Of a stretch of DNA of 64,000 bases, positions 17,563 through 26,443 are shown one piece after another. The position numbers were made by a program, and so were the translations under genes. A model generated the notes under the pieces. It worked only from the letters and a program-made list of their open reading frames with translations. It did no database searches and was not told the DNA's origin. This DNA is from Adlercreutzia equolifaciens (GTDB lineage Bacteria; Actinomycetota; Coriobacteriia; Coriobacteriales; Eggerthellaceae): NCBI RefSeq assembly GCF_029076695.1, contig NZ_JARFIK010000002.1, forward strand, positions 806,001 through 870,000, read 5' to 3'. The first letter of the stretch is position 1. Every line of letters begins with the position of its first letter.

Positions 17563-18504
17563 CTAGTCGTCGAGCAGAAGGGGCTCGGCGGATTCTTCGT
17601 TGTAGAGTTTCAGGCAGTCTTCCGAGACGATGAAGCGGGCTGCTTCGGGGAGAAGGCGGGCGGTGAAGGGGGTGGTGGCTCCCGTTACTTCGCCGTCGTA
17701 CTGCACCGCCAGGGGCGGATCGGCCACCACGGTTACCTCGCTGCCGCGATACAGGTCGATGGCCTCGGGGCGGTCAGGGAAGTCGCCGCCGCGGTCGAGC
17801 ATGCAGCTGAGCAGCGCGGGAATAAGGCCAATGGCGTCGTGGGTGTTCATAACCACCACGTCGAACAGGCCATCGCGGGGGCAGTTCTCATGGGTGATGG
17901 AAATGTCGAACTGCAGCTTCGAGAAGTTGATGATCAGCACGCCCACACCCTGGGATTCGATGGTCTTGCCGTCGATGGTAAGCGTGAGTTTCGAGAACTG
18001 CGGGGCCGGGTTGGCGAAGGCCGAAGTGAAATAGGCCATGGGACCCAGCAGCTTTTTGGCTGCGACCGCGCCCTCCATGATGGTGGCGTCGTAGCCGGCG
18101 CCGGCCATGAGCGAAAACCCGTAGGTGCGGCCATCGGCCAGGGAGATTTCCCCCAGGTCGAAGTCCATGAGCAGCCCGGCGCGGGCCATCTTGGCCAGGG
18201 CGTGGGGTTCCGCCGGCGAGGCCAGGTTAGAGGCCAGCAGGTTGGCGGTGCCAGCGGGGAAGGGCAGCACGGGAATGCCAGTTTCGGCCAGCAGGTAGGC
18301 CACCGAGGCCACGGTGCCGTCACCGCCGGCTGCCACTACGGCATCGAAGTGCTCGGCGTCGTGAAGGAAGGTGCGCAGATCGGTGGCGCCTCCCGTGGAG
18401 CGCACGACAATCTCATCGCCATCGCGGTTGAACGAGCGCATGAAATCGTAAATGGCGCCGTCGCCGAACCCCGATGACAGATTATTAATGATGAGCAGTT
18501 TCAC
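17563..18504 (-). CDS. Diacylglycerol kinase-family lipid kinase
   Basis: Soluble lipid kinase of the DagK/YegS type, phosphorylating diacylglycerol or a related lipid for phospholipid recycling. The nucleotide loop AAGGDGTVASVAYLL and the LPFPAGTANLLASNL motif (GTxNxxA-type) are clear; the C-terminal part has YDGEVTGATTPFTARLLP. GTG 18504 follows AAAGGA by 5 nt and is preferred to the upstream ATG at 18528. 313 residues. It is divergent from rnd, with only 66 bp between starts, so promoters overlap. Confidence 0.88.
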   Translation of the reverse strand: MKLLIINNLSSGFGDGAIYDFMRSFNRDGDEIVVRSTGGATDLRTFLHDAEHFDAVVAAGGDGTVASVAYLLAETGIPVLPFPAGTANLLASNLASPAEPHALAKMARAGLLMDFDLGEISLADGRTYGFSLMAGAGYDATIMEGAVAAKKLLGPMAYFTSAFANPAPQFSKLTLTIDGKTIESQGVGVLIINFSKLQFDISITHENCPRDGLFDVVVMNTHDAIGLIPALLSCMLDRGGDFPDRPEAIDLYRGSEVTVVADPPLAVQYDGEVTGATTPFTARLLPEAARFIVSEDCLKLYNEESAEPLLLDD

Positions 18505-18570
18505 AGAATTCCTTTCGCTTGTTATCATGGGATGGTACTACAACCCTGCTTATTCCAGAGAAGGACGACG

Positions 18571-19728
18571 GTGGAATACATTTCGAACCAAGAAAACCTC
18601 GATGCCTTTGTGCGCCGGGCAACTTCGTCCTCGGTTCTTGCCATCGACACCGAGTTTCTGCGCGAGAAAACCTACTACGCGAAGCTGTGCCTGCTGCAGT
18701 TGGCCACGGACAGCGAAGTGGTCATCGTCGATCCCTTTGCCGTGGACGATCTGCTGGTGCTGGTGCCCTTGATGGAGGATCCTTCCATCATGAAGCTGTT
18801 CCACGCGGGTCATCAGGATCTGGAGATTCTCCATCGAGAGCTGGGCGTGCTGCCCTCGCCGCTCTTCGACACTCAGGTGGCCGCGGCGCTGCTGGGTCAT
18901 ACGCTGCAAATTGGCTATGGGCCGCTGGTGCACAGCTTGTGCGGGGTGGCGCTGAAGAAAAGCGACTCGTACACCGACTGGTCGCGTCGGCCCCTGTCGC
19001 CGTCGCAGCTTGAGTATGCGGCCGACGATGTGGTGTACCTGCCGCGCATGTACCGCATTATGGTAGAGCGCCTGGAGGCCAAGGGGCGTCTGGCCTGGCT
19101 CGACAACGATTTCGCCGCCATGGCCGATCCGGCCAACTACGTGGTCGATGTGCGCCAGCGCTTCAAGCGTCTCAAGCGCGTGGGCCAGCTTTCGCGCCGT
19201 CAGCTTTCGGCGGCCCGCGAGGTGGCCACCTGGCGCGAGGTGACGGCGCAGCAGCGCGACTTGCCGCGCAAATGGATTCTCACCGACGAGCAGGTGGTGG
19301 AGGCCTGCCGTCGCGAGGCCCGCACCATCGACGAGCTGTTCATGGTGCGCGGGGTGCGCGAGCGCCTGAACACCCGCGATGCCCGAGCCGTGGTGGCCGA
19401 GCTCACTACGGGACTGGATTTGCCGCCCGACCAGTGGCCTGAATTGGACAAGGCGCTCAAGAGCGAGCCCAATGTGGATGCCCAGGTAGATCTCATGGAG
19501 GCTCTGGTACGTCAGCGCTCCAAGGAGAACGACATCGCCATGCAAACCTTGGCCGGGCGCAGCGAGCTGTCGCTGGTAGCGCGCGGCTACACCGATCAGG
19601 CCGATGTGCTCAAGGGCTGGCGCCGGGCCATGGTGGGGGAGGAGCTGCTCCAGCTGCTGGCGGGGCGCTTGGCGTTGTCGCTGGGTCCTGCTGGGCTCGT
19701 CGTTTCTGTGGTGGAACCGCAGGAGTAG
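18571..19728 (+). CDS. rnd: Ribonuclease D
   Basis: 3'-5' exoribonuclease of the DEDD family, acting in tRNA and stable RNA maturation. The Exo motifs are seen as LAIDTEFLRE, HAGHQDLEILH and the YAADDVVYLP (DEDDy) signature, all with catalytic acids present. A C-terminal HRDC domain (DLPRKWILTDEQVVEACR) follows. GTG 18571 with AGAAGGA about 7 nt upstream gives 385 residues; the frame is open to 18532 but would overlap the promoter region. Rnd is common in Actinobacteria. Confidence 0.92.
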   Translation: MEYISNQENLDAFVRRATSSSVLAIDTEFLREKTYYAKLCLLQLATDSEVVIVDPFAVDDLLVLVPLMEDPSIMKLFHAGHQDLEILHRELGVLPSPLFDTQVAAALLGHTLQIGYGPLVHSLCGVALKKSDSYTDWSRRPLSPSQLEYAADDVVYLPRMYRIMVERLEAKGRLAWLDNDFAAMADPANYVVDVRQRFKRLKRVGQLSRRQLSAAREVATWREVTAQQRDLPRKWILTDEQVVEACRREARTIDELFMVRGVRERLNTRDARAVVAELTTGLDLPPDQWPELDKALKSEPNVDAQVDLMEALVRQRSKENDIAMQTLAGRSELSLVARGYTDQADVLKGWRRAMVGEELLQLLAGRLALSLGPAGLVVSVVEPQE

Positions 19729-19833
19729 CCAGGGTTACGTATCTTTCACGCATTCCCTGGAACGGTAGCGCTTTTCTCGAACACTTGTCTATAATGGCTC
19801 CGAACTACAGAGACAGCAAGAGGAGCGTCGTTT

Positions 19834-20499
19834 ATGATCAGCAACAGCTACTTAATGCTCATCGTGGTCACTTTGATCATCGGTATGGGCGCCCAGTGGT
19901 ACGTGAACCACAAGCTTAAAACCTACAGTCATGTGGCTAATTCCACGGGCATTACCGGCGCCGAGGCGGCCCGCCAAATGCTGGCCTACTACGGCATCAC
20001 CAACGTGCAGATTTTCCGCGGCGGTCCGGGTCAGGACTACTTCGATCCGCGCAGCAACTCGGTCACCCTCTCGCCCGAGGCCTACGACGGGCGCACCATC
20101 ACGGCCACGGCCACGGCGTGCCACGAGGTGGGCCACGCCTGCCAGTACGCCCAGGATTACACGCCCATGAAAATTCGCGGCGCCATCGTGCCCGCGGTGA
20201 ACCTGGCCTCTAACGCCTGGATGTTCCTGCTCTTGGCGGGCATTGTGCTGAACATTGCCGGGCTCACCACCTTGGCCATTGTCATGTATGCCTTGGTGGT
20301 GCTCTTCCAGCTGGTCACGCTGCCGGTGGAGTTCAATGCCTCTCAGCGGGCCATGGCGTACATGGGCCAAATCGGGCTGCCGGCCCAGGAGCGCAAGGGC
20401 GCCTTCGACGTGCTGCGAGCCTGCGCCTTTACCTATCTGGCCGCTGCCCTGACGTCCATCCTGCAGCTGCTGTGGCTGCTCGGCCAGCGCCAGGAGTAG
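19834..20499 (+). CDS. YugP-type membrane zinc metallopeptidase
   Basis: Neutral zinc metallopeptidase family of membrane proteins (B. subtilis YugP-like); substrates unknown. The zinc motif CHEVGHACQ (HExxH) is present at about residue 90, after the YFDPRSNSVTLSPE strand and between helices. N-terminal helix about 3-22 and two further hydrophobic segments about 126-165, with a C-terminal one. FNASQRAM is a family-typical late motif. 221 residues. TATAAT at 19790-19795 probably gives the promoter. xseA starts 4 nt after its stop. Confidence 0.85.
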   Translation: MISNSYLMLIVVTLIIGMGAQWYVNHKLKTYSHVANSTGITGAEAARQMLAYYGITNVQIFRGGPGQDYFDPRSNSVTLSPEAYDGRTITATATACHEVGHACQYAQDYTPMKIRGAIVPAVNLASNAWMFLLLAGIVLNIAGLTTLAIVMYALVVLFQLVTLPVEFNASQRAMAYMGQIGLPAQERKGAFDVLRACAFTYLAAALTSILQLLWLLGQRQE

Positions 20500-20503
20500 A
20501 TGG

Positions 20504-21904
20504 TTGGCTTCTTCCGCATCCGAATACGAAAACGCGCCTGTCTCAGGTGCTGCTGAAGGGGACGCCGAGGCGGCCCTTTCGGTTTCCACGGCCATGGGCA
20601 TGGCGAAAGACGCCTTGGAGTCAGTGGTGGTGCGCCTGGTGGGCGAGGTGTCCGAGCTCAACGATAAGCCCGGCTACAAGGCGGTGTACTTCACCGTCAA
20701 GGACGAGAAGGCATCGCTGCCCTGCATGATGTGGATGAACCGCTACCGTGCCGCCGGCGTGCCGCTTACCGTGGGTGCCCTGGTGGAGCTGACGGGCCGG
20801 TTCTCGCTTTACGCTGCCAAGGGCCGTATGAACTTCGACGTGTTCTCGGTAGCCCTGGCCGGCGAGGGGCAACTGCGGCTTCAGGTGGCCAATCTGGCCC
20901 GCGAGCTGGAAGCCGCCGGGCTCATGGATGCCGCGCGCAAGCGGCCCCTGCCGGCCTATCCGCAAACCATCGGCCTGGTCACGTCTCCGCGCGGTGCGGC
21001 GGTCCATGATGTGCTGCGCACGCTGCGTCGGCGCTATCCGCTGGCCCGCATCTTGTTCGCCGGCGTGCCCGTCGAGGGCCCCGGAGCGGCCAATGCCCTG
21101 GTGGACGGCTTAGCGAAAGTGGTCTTCTCAGGAGCCGAAGTGGTGCTTTTGGTGCGCGGCGGCGGTTCGTTCGAGGACCTCATGCCCTTCAACGACCGAC
21201 GCTTGGCCCGCACCATTGCGGCATGCCCTGTGCCGGTCATCACCGGCATCGGTCACGAGCCCGACACTTCCATCGCCGACATGGTGGCCGATGTGCGTGC
21301 CTCGACGCCCACGGCGGCGGCCGAGGCCGTGGCCCCGGCCGCCGAGCAAATTGCCGCACGCTTGGATGCCCTGGGGCTCGGGCTTCACAACGCCCAGCAG
21401 CGACGTCTCGATCAGCTGGCTCTGCGCTTGGAGCGCGTGGCCTCCTTGCCGGTGTTCCGCGAGCCGCAGCGGCTTTTCGATGCCGAGGCGTTGGCGCTGG
21501 ACGATTTGGCCGGCCGCCTCACCACGGCGCTACCGGCAGCTTTGCGCGAGGACGGTCTGCGCCTTCAGCAGGCCCATCGTGCCTTGGAGCGCCTGGGGCC
21601 GTCTCTGTGCGCCCCCGCGCGCCAGCGTACGACGGAGGCCCAGCGTCGATTGCTCTATCAGGGCGAGACGCTCCCCGAGCGCTTCCGCGCGGCCGTGGCG
21701 CTGCATGCTGCCCGTCTGCACGATCTGTCGCCCTTGACGGTGCTCAGCCGCGGATACGCCATTGCGCGCACCGAAGGGGGAGCCGTAGTGCGCTCCGTTG
21801 CCCAAGTGGCTCCCGGAGAGCCTTTGTCGGTGGCCGTGGGCGATGGCGCCATCAACTGCACGGTGGACGAGGTCCAGGTTGATCCCACCTTGTCTGGAAA
21901 GTGA
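20504..21904 (+). CDS. xseA: Exodeoxyribonuclease VII large subunit
   Basis: Catalytic subunit of ExoVII, degrading single-stranded DNA to oligonucleotides. The N-terminal OB fold (VRLVGEVSELNDKPGYKAVYFTV) is followed by the nuclease core: IGLVTSPRGAAVHDVL, VVLLVRGGGSFEDLM, ITGIGHEPDTSIADMVAD and RASTPTAAAE. A coiled region and the LSRGYAIARTE motif end it. 466 residues. TTG 20504 is chosen because CAGGAG lies 7 nt upstream; a later ATG (in MGMAKDALE) would also keep the OB fold. It is coupled to xseB downstream. Confidence 0.95.
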   Translation: MASSASEYENAPVSGAAEGDAEAALSVSTAMGMAKDALESVVVRLVGEVSELNDKPGYKAVYFTVKDEKASLPCMMWMNRYRAAGVPLTVGALVELTGRFSLYAAKGRMNFDVFSVALAGEGQLRLQVANLARELEAAGLMDAARKRPLPAYPQTIGLVTSPRGAAVHDVLRTLRRRYPLARILFAGVPVEGPGAANALVDGLAKVVFSGAEVVLLVRGGGSFEDLMPFNDRRLARTIAACPVPVITGIGHEPDTSIADMVADVRASTPTAAAEAVAPAAEQIAARLDALGLGLHNAQQRRLDQLALRLERVASLPVFREPQRLFDAEALALDDLAGRLTTALPAALREDGLRLQQAHRALERLGPSLCAPARQRTTEAQRRLLYQGETLPERFRAAVALHAARLHDLSPLTVLSRGYAIARTEGGAVVRSVAQVAPGEPLSVAVGDGAINCTVDEVQVDPTLSGK

Positions 21905-21914
21905 AAGGATAATT

Positions 21915-22187
21915 ATGACCGAGAGCATTGAAGAAGCAGCCGCTGTATCGGTGCCTGTCGAGGAGCTCAGCTTCCGCGCGGCTCTTGACGAGCTGGAGGC
22001 TATTGTGGCCGTGCTGGAAAGCAATACGCTGGAACTTGAGGACAGCCTGGCCCGCTACGAGCGCGGCGTGGCCCTGCTGGGGTCGCTGCAGAAGCGCCTG
22101 AACGCCGCCGAGCAGCAGGTTGAAGTGCTGATGGGCGAGCTGGTGGCCGCCCCCGATGACGAGACCCAGGACACCACGCTCTCGTAA
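21915..22187 (+). CDS. xseB: Exodeoxyribonuclease VII small subunit
   Basis: 90-residue helical small subunit of ExoVII, several copies of which bind one XseA. Signature FRAALDELEAIVAVLES and LEDSLARYERGVALL. The ATG at 21915 follows AAAGGAT 10 nt after xseA; the frame is open upstream to 21798 but lies within xseA. Slightly extended at both ends by acidic tails. Confidence 0.95.
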   Translation: MTESIEEAAAVSVPVEELSFRAALDELEAIVAVLESNTLELEDSLARYERGVALLGSLQKRLNAAEQQVEVLMGELVAAPDDETQDTTLS

Positions 22188-22295
22188 CGTAATCGGTGAA
22201 CGGGGCTCCATTCGCCGAAACCCCTTCGGTGCGCAGCGCTGCGGCTGCGGCTTCCTCCTACAATGATCTAATACTTATGATTAGGAGGTAAGTCA

Positions 22296-23504
22296 GTGAA
22301 CGTCCTCGTCATCAATGCCGGTTCCTCTTCTTTGAAGTACCAGCTTATCAACGTCGAAACCCAAGACGTCCTCGCCAAAGGCATCTGCGAGCGCGTAGGT
22401 TCTCATGAAGCCTTCCACAAGCATGGCATCGACGAGAACGAAGTAGTGCACGACACTCCCATGCCCGATCACAACGCCGCCATGGCCCTGGTGCTGGAGG
22501 CGCTGACCACTGGCTCCACGAAGGCCATCGATTCTCTGGATGAAATCGACGCCATCGGCCATCGCGTGGTGCAGGGCGGCAAGTACTTCGATCGCTCGGT
22601 GCTCATCGACGACGATGTCATCGCCAAAATCGACGAGCTGGCCGAGCTGGCTCCTTTGCACAACAAAGCAGCGCTCATGGGTATCGAGGCCTGCAAGCAG
22701 CAGATGCCCGGCAAGCCCATGGTGGCGGTGTTCGACACCTCGTTCTTCCAGTCCATTCCGCCGAAGGCCTACATGTACCCGCTTCCCTACGAACTGTACG
22801 AGAAGCACGCTATCCGCAAGTATGGCGCCCACGGCACCAGCCATCGCTATATCTCCGAGCGCGCCGCCGCCTTCATGGACGAGCCGCTGGAAGATCTGAA
22901 GCTCATTACCTGTCATCTGGGCAATGGCTGCTCCATTTCCGCCATCGACCATGGCGTGGCCGTGGACACCTCCATGGGCCTGACCCCGCTCGACGGCCTC
23001 ATGATGGGCACCCGCTGCGGCGCGGTGGACCCCGCCATTGTTCCCTTCATCATGGAAAAAGAGAATCTCACCACGGCCGAGGTCAACGACCTCATGAACA
23101 AGAAGAGCGGCCTGCTGGGTATCTCCGGTATTTCGAACGATCTGCGCAGCGTGCGTCAGGCCTCGGAAGAGGGCGACGAGCGCGCCCAGCTGGCCTACGA
23201 CATGTACTCGAACTCCGTAAAGAAGTACATCGGCCAGTACATCGCCGTCATGGGCGGCGTGGACGCCATTGTGCTGACCGCCGGCGTGGGCGAGAACTGC
23301 GACAAGATGCGCCGCATGATTTTCGCCGGCCTGCAGCCCCTGGGCATCAAGATCGATCTTGAGAAGAACAAGCTGCGCGGTCACGAGCGCGAAATCTCCA
23401 CCGACGACTCCACCGTGCGCATCGTGGTCATTCCCACGAACGAAGAATACATGATCGCCCGCGACACCTACCAGCTCGTCAAAGAAGACGGCATGGGTCT
23501 TTGA
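22296..23504 (+). CDS. ackA: Acetate kinase
   Basis: Converts acetyl phosphate and ADP to acetate and ATP; with Pta it is the main substrate-level ATP step in acetate-forming fermenters. Motifs: VLVINAGSSSLKYQL at the start, HRVVQGGKYFDRSV, FDTSFFQSIPP, HGTSHRYISERA, CHLGNGCSISAI and TAGVGENCDKMR. 402 residues, full length. GTG start with AGGAGG 8 nt upstream. pta is not co-directional but convergent at 23949-24941, with repeats and a terminator between. Confidence 0.97.
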   Translation: MNVLVINAGSSSLKYQLINVETQDVLAKGICERVGSHEAFHKHGIDENEVVHDTPMPDHNAAMALVLEALTTGSTKAIDSLDEIDAIGHRVVQGGKYFDRSVLIDDDVIAKIDELAELAPLHNKAALMGIEACKQQMPGKPMVAVFDTSFFQSIPPKAYMYPLPYELYEKHAIRKYGAHGTSHRYISERAAAFMDEPLEDLKLITCHLGNGCSISAIDHGVAVDTSMGLTPLDGLMMGTRCGAVDPAIVPFIMEKENLTTAEVNDLMNKKSGLLGISGISNDLRSVRQASEEGDERAQLAYDMYSNSVKKYIGQYIAVMGGVDAIVLTAGVGENCDKMRRMIFAGLQPLGIKIDLEKNKLRGHEREISTDDSTVRIVVIPTNEEYMIARDTYQLVKEDGMGL

Positions 23505-23550
23505 TGTTCCGTCGTTGCTGACGCAACGACGTTCACGTCGACGCTGCGGA

Positions 23551-23645
23551 TCCGACAGGCACCTGGCCTTGCCCCTTGTTTTGGGCACGGCGTTGGCCTA
23601 AGCCAACTTGGCCCAAAGGCGGGGCAATTCCAGGCACCTGTCGGA
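23551..23645. repeat. 95-bp long imperfect palindrome (REP/MITE-like)
   Basis: Arms TCCGACAGGCACCTGG (23551-23566) and CCAGGCACCTGTCGGA (23630-23645) pair with two mismatches. Inside, TTGCCCC/GGGGCAA, TTTGGGC/GCCCAAA and GTTGGC/GCCAAC pair in nested order, so the whole element can fold into one long hairpin. It lies between ackA and its terminator. Confidence 0.7.
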
Positions 23646-23694
23646 CCCTCGCTGACTTCCTTGGGCGAACCTAGGAGTTTTAATTTACCTAATG

Positions 23695-23715
23695 AGACCC
23701 TTCGGGGTCTTTTTG
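23695..23715 (+). terminator. Terminator downstream of ackA
   Basis: AGACCC-TTCG-GGGTCT followed by TTTTTG, a short tetraloop hairpin. Confidence 0.8.
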
Positions 23716-23737
23716 TTTGTCCTGATATGTGACTGTA

Positions 23738-23896
23738 GGCCGCCCCGTCCCGGGGGCTTCGGCCAGGGTGTCTGAACACTTAATAAAAAAAGGAGGCTCG
23801 AAGAGCCTCCCTGTAAATGCATGAAGGAGCGCAGCGCCCGAGCGAAGCGAGCCAGCGGAGCGCCTCCCTGGCGGAAGCCCCCGGGACGGGGCGGCC
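23738..23896 (-). repeat. Structured repeat element, copy A (contains terminator for pta)
   Basis: A 31-bp inverted repeat with one mismatch (23738-23768 / 23866-23896) encloses a conserved core shared with copy B at 47397-47556: GTCTGAACAC, a poly-A run, a hairpin (GGAGGCTCGAAGAGCCTCC), then GTAAATGCATGA and the GGAGCGCAGCGC / CGAGCGAAGCGAG block. On the minus strand the inner hairpin is followed by seven T, so it can terminate pta. Arms and hairpin differ from copy B in sequence but keep pairing. Confidence 0.7.
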
Positions 23897-23948
23897 GGAC
23901 AAGCGGAACCCGCCCTTAGCAGGCGCTCGCAAGACGCCAAATTAGCAG

Positions 23949-24941
23949 TTACTTGTTCTGCGCCTGCACCGCTGTGATAGCCACCACGCCCACAATGTCG
24001 TCAGCCGAGCAGCCACGGGACAAGTCGTTCACCGGAGCAGCGATGCCCTGGAGGATGGGGCCGTAAGCCTCGGCGTTGGCCAGGCGCTGCACCAGCTTGT
24101 AGCCAATGTTGCCGGCATCGATGTCGGGGAATACCAGCACGTTGGCGCGGCCAGCCACGGCAGACTCGGGAGCCTTCGCAGCGCCGATCTCCGGCACGAT
24201 GGCAGCATCAAGTTGAAGCTCGCCGTCGACCACCAGCTCGGGCGCCAGCTCCTTCACCTTGGCCGTGGCCTCCACCACCTTGTTGGCATCGTCGTTCTTC
24301 GCAGAGCCGTAGGAGGAGTGGGAGAGCATGGCGATAACCGGGTCGGCGTCGTCGATGAGCGAGCGCCAGGCCTTCTCGGCGTTGATGGCAATTTGGGCCA
24401 GGCGATCGGCGTCGGGCTGGACCTCCAGGCCGCAGTCGCTGAACAGGAAGGTGCCGTTGTGACCCAGGTCGCAGTTGGGCACGTTCATGACGAAGAAGGA
24501 GCTGACCATCTGGGCGCCAGGGGCCGTCTTCAAGATTTGCAGGGCCGGGCGCAGCACGTCGCCGGTGGAGTGGCAGGCGCCGGATACCAGGCCGTCGGCC
24601 TCGCCGTCCTTCACCATCATCATGCCGAAGTACAGCTCGTTGTCCATAAGAGCCATGGCGTCCTCAACGGTCATGCCCTTGGACTTGCGCAGCTCGGCCA
24701 GCTTCTCGGCGTAGCCTTCGCGCAGATCGGAGGTAAGCGGATCGATGATGCGGGCGCCTTCCAGGTTATAGCCGGCGGAGGCAATGTCGTCCACGTTGCC
24801 GAGGATGATAAGGTCGGCTAGATTGTCGGCAAGAATTTTCTCGGCGGCCTGAAGGGTGCGTACGTCGTTGCCTTCGGGCAGAACGATGGTCTTCTTGTCG
24901 GCCTTGGCTTGGGCAATCATAGTGTCGAGGAATGCGCTCAT
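23949..24941 (-). CDS. pta: Phosphate acetyltransferase
   Basis: Converts acetyl-CoA and phosphate to acetyl phosphate. 330 residues, the short (class I) Pta without regulatory domains. Motifs include IVLPEGNDVRTLQAA, GLVSGACHSTGDVLRPALQ, FLFSDCGLEVQPDA, MLSHSSYGSAKND and the C-terminal GPILQGIAAPVNDLSRGCS. ATG 24941 follows AAGGAGAAAGGATCC; the frame is open upstream to 25136 but that part lies beyond the promoter (minus strand TTACGG-17-TATCAT at 25006-24978). Convergent with ackA. Confidence 0.96.
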   Translation of the reverse strand: MSAFLDTMIAQAKADKKTIVLPEGNDVRTLQAAEKILADNLADLIILGNVDDIASAGYNLEGARIIDPLTSDLREGYAEKLAELRKSKGMTVEDAMALMDNELYFGMMMVKDGEADGLVSGACHSTGDVLRPALQILKTAPGAQMVSSFFVMNVPNCDLGHNGTFLFSDCGLEVQPDADRLAQIAINAEKAWRSLIDDADPVIAMLSHSSYGSAKNDDANKVVEATAKVKELAPELVVDGELQLDAAIVPEIGAAKAPESAVAGRANVLVFPDIDAGNIGYKLVQRLANAEAYGPILQGIAAPVNDLSRGCSADDIVGVVAITAVQAQNK

Positions 24942-24977
24942 GCAGGGATCCTTTCTCCTTAAGCTGTTGCTCGTTCT

Positions 24978-25006
24978 ATGATAGCGGCTGTAAGGGACCC
25001 CCGTAA
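24978..25006 (-). promoter_or_regulatory. Probable pta promoter
   Basis: Minus strand TTACGG (25006-25001), 17-bp spacer, TATCAT (24983-24978), 37 bp upstream of the pta start. Confidence 0.45.
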
Positions 25007-25156
25007 TGGGACAAACCCCCGCAGGTTCATATATTCGGTTTGTATGTGAACCTTTAAGCTTAGGGGAACCGAGTCGGTAAAATATCCCACGGATATTATT
25101 CGAGGCGGCGCGTCTCTGCGCCGTGCTGGCAGGCAACCAACAGGGGGAGAGCCCTT

Positions 25157-26443
25157 ATGGCAGTGAACTACGCCAACTTCCGTGAGATTGATATCGCCGA
25201 CTATGACGCCGTCGTGGTGGGCTCCGGCTTTGCCGGAGCGGTCACGGCTCGGGAACTGGCCGAGCAGGGTGGCATGAACGTGCTTGTTATCGAGAAGCGC
25301 GGCCATATCGCCGGCAATATGTACGACGAATACGATGAGGCGGGCATTTTGGTGCACCGCTACGGCCCGCATATCTTCCACACCAACAGCCAGGAGGCCT
25401 ACGAGTACCTGAAGCGGTTCTCCGCCATGTCCTCCTATCAGCACTGCGTACTGGCCGATTGGTTCGGCACCTACATGCCCGTGCCGTTCAACAAGAACTC
25501 CATGGAGATTGCCTTCGGCGACGAAAAGGCGGCTCGCCTGATCAAGAAGCTGGTGGACACCTTCGGCGACGAGCGCAAGGTGACCATCAACGAGCTGCGT
25601 GCTCAGGAAGACCCTGATCTGCAGGAAGTGGCCGACTTCATCTACCAGAACGTCTTCCTCTACTACACCCAGAAGCAGTGGGGCCTCACCCCCGAAGAGG
25701 TGGATCCGTCGGTGACGGCGCGCGTGCCGGTGTTCCTGTCGCGCGACAACCGCTACTTCCAGGACACCTATCAGGGCATGCCCGAGGACGGCTACACGAA
25801 GCTGTTCGAGAACATGCTGGGCCACGAGGGCATTACTGTCTGCCTGAACACCGAGGCTGAGAGCGTGTTCGATTTGGTATTTGCCAGCCGTGAGGAAGAT
25901 GCGCCCCTGGAGGCCATCCGCATCAAGGACCAGGAATTCGATGGCCCCATTGTGTACACGGGCCCGCTGGACGAGCTGTTCCTTGGCCGGTTCGGCCGCT
26001 TGCCCTATCGCTCGCTCGACTTCGTTTACGAGACTTTCGACGAGGACTACCACCTGCCCTGCGGCACGGTGAACTATACCGTGACCGAGGACTACACGCG
26101 CATCACGGAGTTCAAGTGGCTCACCGGTCAGCGCGGCGACAAGACCACCATCATGAAGGAGTACTCGCGCGCCTACGAGGATCCGTCCACCCAGATTCCC
26201 TACTACGCCATTATCAACGACGACAACGATGCGCTGTACGAGCGCTATCGCCGCCTTACCGACGAACTGCCCAACTTCCATCCTTTGGGCCGTTTGGCCG
26301 AGTACCGCTACTTCAACATGGACAAGGTGATCGTCGACGCCCTGGCGGCCTCGAAGCGCATTCTGGCTCTTGCCGACGGCCTTGATCCGGAAGCCGTCGA
26401 TGCCGTAAGTGGCGCCACGACGGCCGCTGCGAAGGGGGAGTAA
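25157..26443 (+). CDS. glf: UDP-galactopyranose mutase-family flavoprotein
   Basis: FAD enzyme that converts UDP-galactopyranose to UDP-galactofuranose for surface glycans. FAD-binding AVVVGSGFAGAVTARELAE, then HRYGPHIFHTNSQEAYEYL, YYTQKQWGLTPEEV, RVPVFLSRDNRYFQDTYQG and the C-terminal AEYRYFNMDKVI are all standard. 428 residues, longer than the roughly 370-390 usual by an N-terminal strand and a C-terminal Ala-rich tail. It overlaps the next gene at a TAATG junction, indicating a two-gene unit for glycan synthesis. Confidence 0.93.
   Translation: MAVNYANFREIDIADYDAVVVGSGFAGAVTARELAEQGGMNVLVIEKRGHIAGNMYDEYDEAGILVHRYGPHIFHTNSQEAYEYLKRFSAMSSYQHCVLADWFGTYMPVPFNKNSMEIAFGDEKAARLIKKLVDTFGDERKVTINELRAQEDPDLQEVADFIYQNVFLYYTQKQWGLTPEEVDPSVTARVPVFLSRDNRYFQDTYQGMPEDGYTKLFENMLGHEGITVCLNTEAESVFDLVFASREEDAPLEAIRIKDQEFDGPIVYTGPLDELFLGRFGRLPYRSLDFVYETFDEDYHLPCGTVNYTVTEDYTRITEFKWLTGQRGDKTTIMKEYSRAYEDPSTQIPYYAIINDDNDALYERYRRLTDELPNFHPLGRLAEYRYFNMDKVIVDALAASKRILALADGLDPEAVDAVSGATTAAAKGE

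Noticed and set aside
23689-23940. Minus-strand frame sharing HAFTGR...CSD with the frame at 47157-47582
   Set aside because: The shared peptide comes from the repeated structured element with its terminator hairpin, so the similarity is at the DNA/RNA level, not a protein family.
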